DNA of 7,410 nucleotides from Hyphomicrobiales bacterium (GTDB taxonomy: Bacteria > Pseudomonadota > Alphaproteobacteria > Rhizobiales > Afifellaceae): positions 1 to 7,410 of the forward strand of contig JACCSN010000067.1 in assembly GCA_013812985.1 (NCBI GenBank), in the 5' to 3' direction. Of the stretch, positions 4,763 to 7,410 are shown piece by piece. Made by a program: the position numbers and the translations under genes. Each line of letters begins with the position of its first letter. The first letter of the stretch is position 1. The notes beneath the pieces were generated by a model. It worked only from the letters and a program-made list of their open reading frames with translations, had not been told where the DNA came from and ran no database searches.

Positions 4763-6109
4763 ATGGTGTTCTCGTTCGAGGGTAGGGTTGTGCGCGTTCC
4801 GTATGCGCTCGGCTCTCTTGCGGCGTTCTTCAGCCAGCATGTCTTCCTGCTCGCCGCTTTCGAGACGCAGGGCATTCCGCTTCATCCGGACTGGCAGTTC
4901 TCCCTCGTGCCGCTCCGCTCGCTGGCGACACACGGGCAAGCGTCGGGCCTCCTGCTCTTAGGCTTCGCGTATCTGCTCGCCGTGGCCTGGCTCCTCGCCG
5001 CGCTCGCTTTTCGCCGCGCGGCTGACGCGCGGATCAATGCGTGGGTGGCCATCGCCGCGATCGTGCCGGTGGCCCAGATCGCGGTGATCGCGCTGCTGAG
5101 TGTCGTCCCTTCGCGCGTATCGGAGGCTGCCAGCGAAGCCGCGCCTGCAACCGGCGCAAGCAATGCAAGGTTGAGCGCAGCCGTTCACGGGCTGGTCGCC
5201 GGCACGGGGCTGACGCTCCTTGCCGTTGCGGTCGGAACGCTTGTTTTCGGCGTCTACGGGTTCGGGCTTTTCGTGGTCTCGCCCCTGGTCGTCGGCGCGA
5301 TGACGGCTTTTTTCGCCAACCGGAACGGTGACCTGGGAGGCGGCCGTACCGCCAAGCTCGTGGCGCTCGCCACCGCGCTTGGCGGCATCAGCCTGGTGCT
5401 GACGGCGGTCGAGGGCGTCGTCTGTATCGTGCTAGCCTCACCTCTCGGGCTTGGCGCAGCGCTGGTCGGCGGCCTGCTCGGGCGCGCTGTCGCGCTTGCC
5501 GGCAAGCGGCCGGCCAAGCAGATGCTGCCGGCCGTCGGGCTGCTGCCCGTCGTCTTCGCCCTGGAAAGCGTCCTGCCCGCTACGACCACCTTCGACACGC
5601 ATCAGACCGTCGTCGTCGATGCGTCGCCGGCGGTCGTGTGGCAGTCAATCCTGCGCATGGACCTGACCGACGAGCCGCCTGGCCTTCCTTTCCAGCTCGG
5701 CGTCGCCTATCCGCTGCGCGGCGATGTCGCGGGCGAGGGGGTCGGGGCGCTCCGGCGCGGCGAGTTCTCGACCGGGACGGCGGTCGAGCGCGTCACCGAA
5801 TGGGTGCCGGAGCACAAGCTAGCCTTCGTTGTCGTCAGCGACATACCGGCCTTGCGCGAGCTCAGCCCCTACGAGCACGTGCATGCCCCGCACGCGATCG
5901 GCTATTTCAGCACGACCTACACGAGCTTCGAGCTGGTGGACCGCGGCGCGGGCCGCACCGAAGTGATTGAGCGGAGCGCGCATAGGCTCGACCTCGATCC
6001 CGTGCTCTACTGGCTGCCGATGGCGCGCTGGATCGTCCACCAGAACAACCGGCGCGTCCTCGCTCACGTCAAGCGGCAGGCAGAGCGGAGCTTTCGGCCG
6101 GAGAGTTGA
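4763..6109 (+). CDS. Polytopic membrane protein with DUF805-like N-terminus and C-terminal SRPBCC domain
   Basis: 448 residues. The N-terminus FSFEGRVVRVPYALGSLAAFF and a later ARINAWVAIAAIVPVAQIAVI resemble the opening (F-x-G-R-x-x-R) and second half of DUF805 membrane proteins, but the fit is partial. Hydrophobic segments lie at about 15-32, 62-83, 93-115, 139-163, 165-184, 197-224, 226-246 and 255-271, so up to eight spans. From about residue 277 the protein is soluble: FDTHQTVVVDASPAVVWQSI is the classic first strand and helix of SRPBCC/START-like domains (VxASPxxVWxxI), continuing through FSTGTAVERVTEWVPEHKLAF, the TTYTSFELVDRG strand region and a long C-terminal helix (416-440). SRPBCC domains bind hydrophobic ligands such as lipids in a deep pocket. 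It sits 6 bp behind the desaturase with no clear ribosome site, which suggests translational coupling and a shared lipid role. Function is not established. Confidence 0.82.
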   Translation: MVFSFEGRVVRVPYALGSLAAFFSQHVFLLAAFETQGIPLHPDWQFSLVPLRSLATHGQASGLLLLGFAYLLAVAWLLAALAFRRAADARINAWVAIAAIVPVAQIAVIALLSVVPSRVSEAASEAAPATGASNARLSAAVHGLVAGTGLTLLAVAVGTLVFGVYGFGLFVVSPLVVGAMTAFFANRNGDLGGGRTAKLVALATALGGISLVLTAVEGVVCIVLASPLGLGAALVGGLLGRAVALAGKRPAKQMLPAVGLLPVVFALESVLPATTTFDTHQTVVVDASPAVVWQSILRMDLTDEPPGLPFQLGVAYPLRGDVAGEGVGALRRGEFSTGTAVERVTEWVPEHKLAFVVVSDIPALRELSPYEHVHAPHAIGYFSTTYTSFELVDRGAGRTEVIERSAHRLDLDPVLYWLPMARWIVHQNNRRVLAHVKRQAERSFRPES

Positions 6110-6148
6110 CCAGGCGCTCGACGCCGCGAGAGACGTGGAAGGATCACG

Positions 6149-6508
6149 ATGAGCGACATGGGGCGCGAGCCGACCGAGACGCGGCCTTGGGGCTCGTTTT
6201 ATGTCTTGGACGAGGGAGCCGGCTTCAAGGTGAAGCGCATCGTCGTGACGCCCGGCGGTCGGCTGTCGCTGCAGAGCCACAAGCACCGGGCGGAGCACTG
6301 GACCGTGGTGTCGGGCGAGGCGACGGTGACGGTCGGCGAGCGGGTGGAGACGCTCCGGCGCGGCGCATCGGTCGACATCGGCCAGGGCGACAGGCACCGG
6401 CTGGAGAATTTCGGCGAGGGTGACGTGGAGCTGATCGAGGTGCAGTTCGGCGACTATCTCGGCGAGGACGACATCACCCGCTACGACGACGTCTATCAGC
6501 GCGGCTGA
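6149..6508 (+). CDS. Stand-alone cupin of the phosphomannose isomerase type II family
   Basis: 119 residues with the hallmarks of the C-terminal cupin of ManC/AlgA-type enzymes: RPWGSFYVLDEG (12-23), FKVKRIVV (26-33), the metal-binding motif LSLQSHKHRAEHWTVVSGEA (39-58; H44, H46, E49/H50), the second motif GDRHRLENFG (80-89; H83) and the end VQFGDYLGEDDITRYDDVY. Full enzymes (about 470 residues) carry an N-terminal GDP-mannose pyrophosphorylase domain, which is absent here, so the protein can at most act as a mannose-6-phosphate isomerase, interconverting it with fructose-6-phosphate, or a metal-dependent sugar-binding protein. Start ATG 6149 has an excellent ribosome site GGAAGGA (6137-6143, 5-base spacer). 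It lies 39 bp after the SRPBCC membrane protein, possibly same transcript. The cytosolic location is inferred from the lack of signal or membrane segments. Confidence 0.88.
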   Translation: MSDMGREPTETRPWGSFYVLDEGAGFKVKRIVVTPGGRLSLQSHKHRAEHWTVVSGEATVTVGERVETLRRGASVDIGQGDRHRLENFGEGDVELIEVQFGDYLGEDDITRYDDVYQRG

Positions 6509-6617
6509 GCTGCTCCTGTGAGGAGAGGCGACTCACCCCGCCGAAGAATGTTGCGCTGCACCCTTCCCCTTTGGCCGCGCTTGCATAATAGTCCGCCGCC
6601 AAGGCGCGGGGTGAGAC
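6509..6617 (+). other. Intergenic region before the 3-hydroxybutyryl-CoA dehydrogenase gene
   Basis: 109 bp. A small perfect hairpin CTCCT-GTG-AGGAG (6513-6525) follows the cupin stop by 4 bases and could end the upstream transcript weakly, although no T-run follows. CATAAT (6584-6589) is a fair -10 box without a convincing -35. The 12-mer ACCCTTCCCCTT (6560-6571) also occurs before the desaturase. These suggest a separate promoter for the downstream gene. Confidence 0.35.
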
Positions 6618-7410
6618 ATGGGCGACAAACTGACGAGCGTGGGGGTGATCGGGGCCGGGCAGATGGGGAACGGCATCGCCCATGTCGCCGCGTTGGCCGG
6701 CTACCGGGTGCTCCTGAACGACGTGTCGGCGGAAAAGGTCCAGGCCGGCCTCGCAACGATCGACGGCAACCTCGCCCGCCAGGTGGCTTCCGGCCGCATC
6801 GAGGAGGCAGAGCGCAAGGCGGCGATGGGGCGGATCGCACCGGCGGCCTCGCTGGAGGCGCTCGGCGATGTCGATCTGGCGATCGAATCGGTCATCGAGA
6901 ACGAGACGGTGAAGCGAAAGATCTTCGCCGAGCTCTGCCCGCATCTCAGGCCCGAGGCGTTCCTCGCCACCAACACCTCCTCCTTCTCGATCACCCGGCT
7001 CGCCGCCGCCACCGACCGGCCGGAGCGCTTCATCGGCATGCATTTCATGAACCCGGTGCCGCGCATGGAGCTGGTCGAGCTGGTGCGCGGCATCGCCACC
7101 GGCGACGAGACGTTCGAGGCGGCCAAGGCTTTCGTGGCTAAGCTCGGCAAGCAGGCGGCGGTGGCGGAGGATTTTCCGGCCTTCACGGTGAACCGCATCC
7201 TCTTGCCGATGATCAACGAGGCCATCTACACGCTCTATGAAGGCGTCGGAACGGTGGAGGGGATCGACACCGCCATGCGGCTTGGCGCCAACCACCCGAT
7301 GGGGCCGCTGCAGCTGGCCGACTTCATCGGCCTCGACACCTGCCTGTCGATCATGCAGGTGCTGCATGACGGGCTCGCCGACAGCAAATACCGGCCATGC
7401 CCATTGCTGG
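6618..7410 (+). CDS. hbdA: 3-hydroxybutyryl-CoA dehydrogenase, 3' end cut by window edge
   Basis: 264 residues are visible of a usual 290 or so; the frame is open at the right edge, ending in SKYRPCPLL, which normally precedes the last 25-30 residues. The enzyme reversibly oxidises (S)-3-hydroxybutyryl-CoA to acetoacetyl-CoA with NAD(P)+, feeding C4 acyl-CoA, butyrate and PHA-linked metabolism in the cytosol. The N-terminal Rossmann fold has GVIGAGQMGNGIA (GAGQMG 12-17) with an acidic residue after the second strand (ND, 34-35), favouring NAD+. Catalytic residues fit the HAD family at S121 (NTSSFS), H142 (GMHFMNPVPRMELVE), E154 and N192 (VNRIL). The NHPMGPLQLADFIGLD stretch marks the C-terminal helical domain. 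ATG 6618 is preceded by GGGGTGAG (6608-6615). In Sinorhizobium and relatives hbdA follows etfBA; here a cupin gene is upstream instead. Related enzymes in phenylacetate or butanoate pathways are a less likely alternative. Confidence 0.92.
   Translation, partial: MGDKLTSVGVIGAGQMGNGIAHVAALAGYRVLLNDVSAEKVQAGLATIDGNLARQVASGRIEEAERKAAMGRIAPAASLEALGDVDLAIESVIENETVKRKIFAELCPHLRPEAFLATNTSSFSITRLAAATDRPERFIGMHFMNPVPRMELVELVRGIATGDETFEAAKAFVAKLGKQAAVAEDFPAFTVNRILLPMINEAIYTLYEGVGTVEGIDTAMRLGANHPMGPLQLADFIGLDTCLSIMQVLHDGLADSKYRPCPLL

Noticed and set aside
6572..6585. Sigma-54-like TGGC...TTGCA before the 3-hydroxybutyryl-CoA dehydrogenase gene
   Set aside because: Only 5 bases separate TGGC and TTGC, whereas sigma-54 promoters need 7, so the GG and GC elements are out of phase.

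Overview
This is a GC-rich window with the gene content of an alphaproteobacterium, most likely Hyphomicrobiales (Rhizobiales), of the Mesorhizobium/Phyllobacteriaceae type. The pointers are a phasin-type polyhydroxyalkanoate (PHA) granule protein with a GTGCA-N-TGCAC site in its promoter, a rhizobial-type 3-hydroxybutyryl-CoA dehydrogenase, a UgpC/MalK-type sugar ABC ATPase remnant, and a C-rich/G-rich intergenic palindrome of a kind common in these genomes. The taxonomic call comes from gene style only; no rRNA or other marker gene is present.

Layout. 1-979: two minus-strand genes, a GTG-started acidic/proline-rich hypothetical protein that runs off the left edge and a small exported protein upstream of it. 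980-1229: a divergent intergenic region. 1230-1523: a plus-strand hypothetical protein of 97 residues. 1524-1572: a long palindrome filling the gap between two convergent genes, probably a bidirectional terminator. 1575-2942 (minus): the most unusual gene, coding for an N-terminal hemerythrin-like helical domain, a long charged coiled coil with an internal duplication, and a C-terminal phasin-like domain. Its promoter region carries a perfect inverted repeat suggestive of the PHA regulator PhaR. 3036-3710 (plus): the decayed C-terminal part of a sugar ABC transporter ATPase, missing its 5' half and carrying three separate -1 frameshifts.

3812-6508 (plus): a tight run of three genes that may form an operon: a membrane fatty acid desaturase, then after 6 bp a polytopic membrane protein with a DUF805-like start and a C-terminal SRPBCC lipid-binding-like domain, then after 39 bp a stand-alone cupin of the phosphomannose isomerase type II kind. 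6618-7410 (plus): 3-hydroxybutyryl-CoA dehydrogenase, cut by the right edge about 25-30 residues before its expected end.

How they may work together. Two themes appear: PHA/C4-acyl-CoA metabolism (phasin fusion, 3-hydroxybutyryl-CoA dehydrogenase) and envelope or lipid modification (desaturase, SRPBCC membrane protein, possibly the cupin). The link between the two is only proximity. No CRISPR array, tRNA, rRNA, transposase or phage gene was seen. The best candidates for something not well described are the hemerythrin-coiled coil-phasin fusion with its operator and the desaturase/SRPBCC membrane pair.
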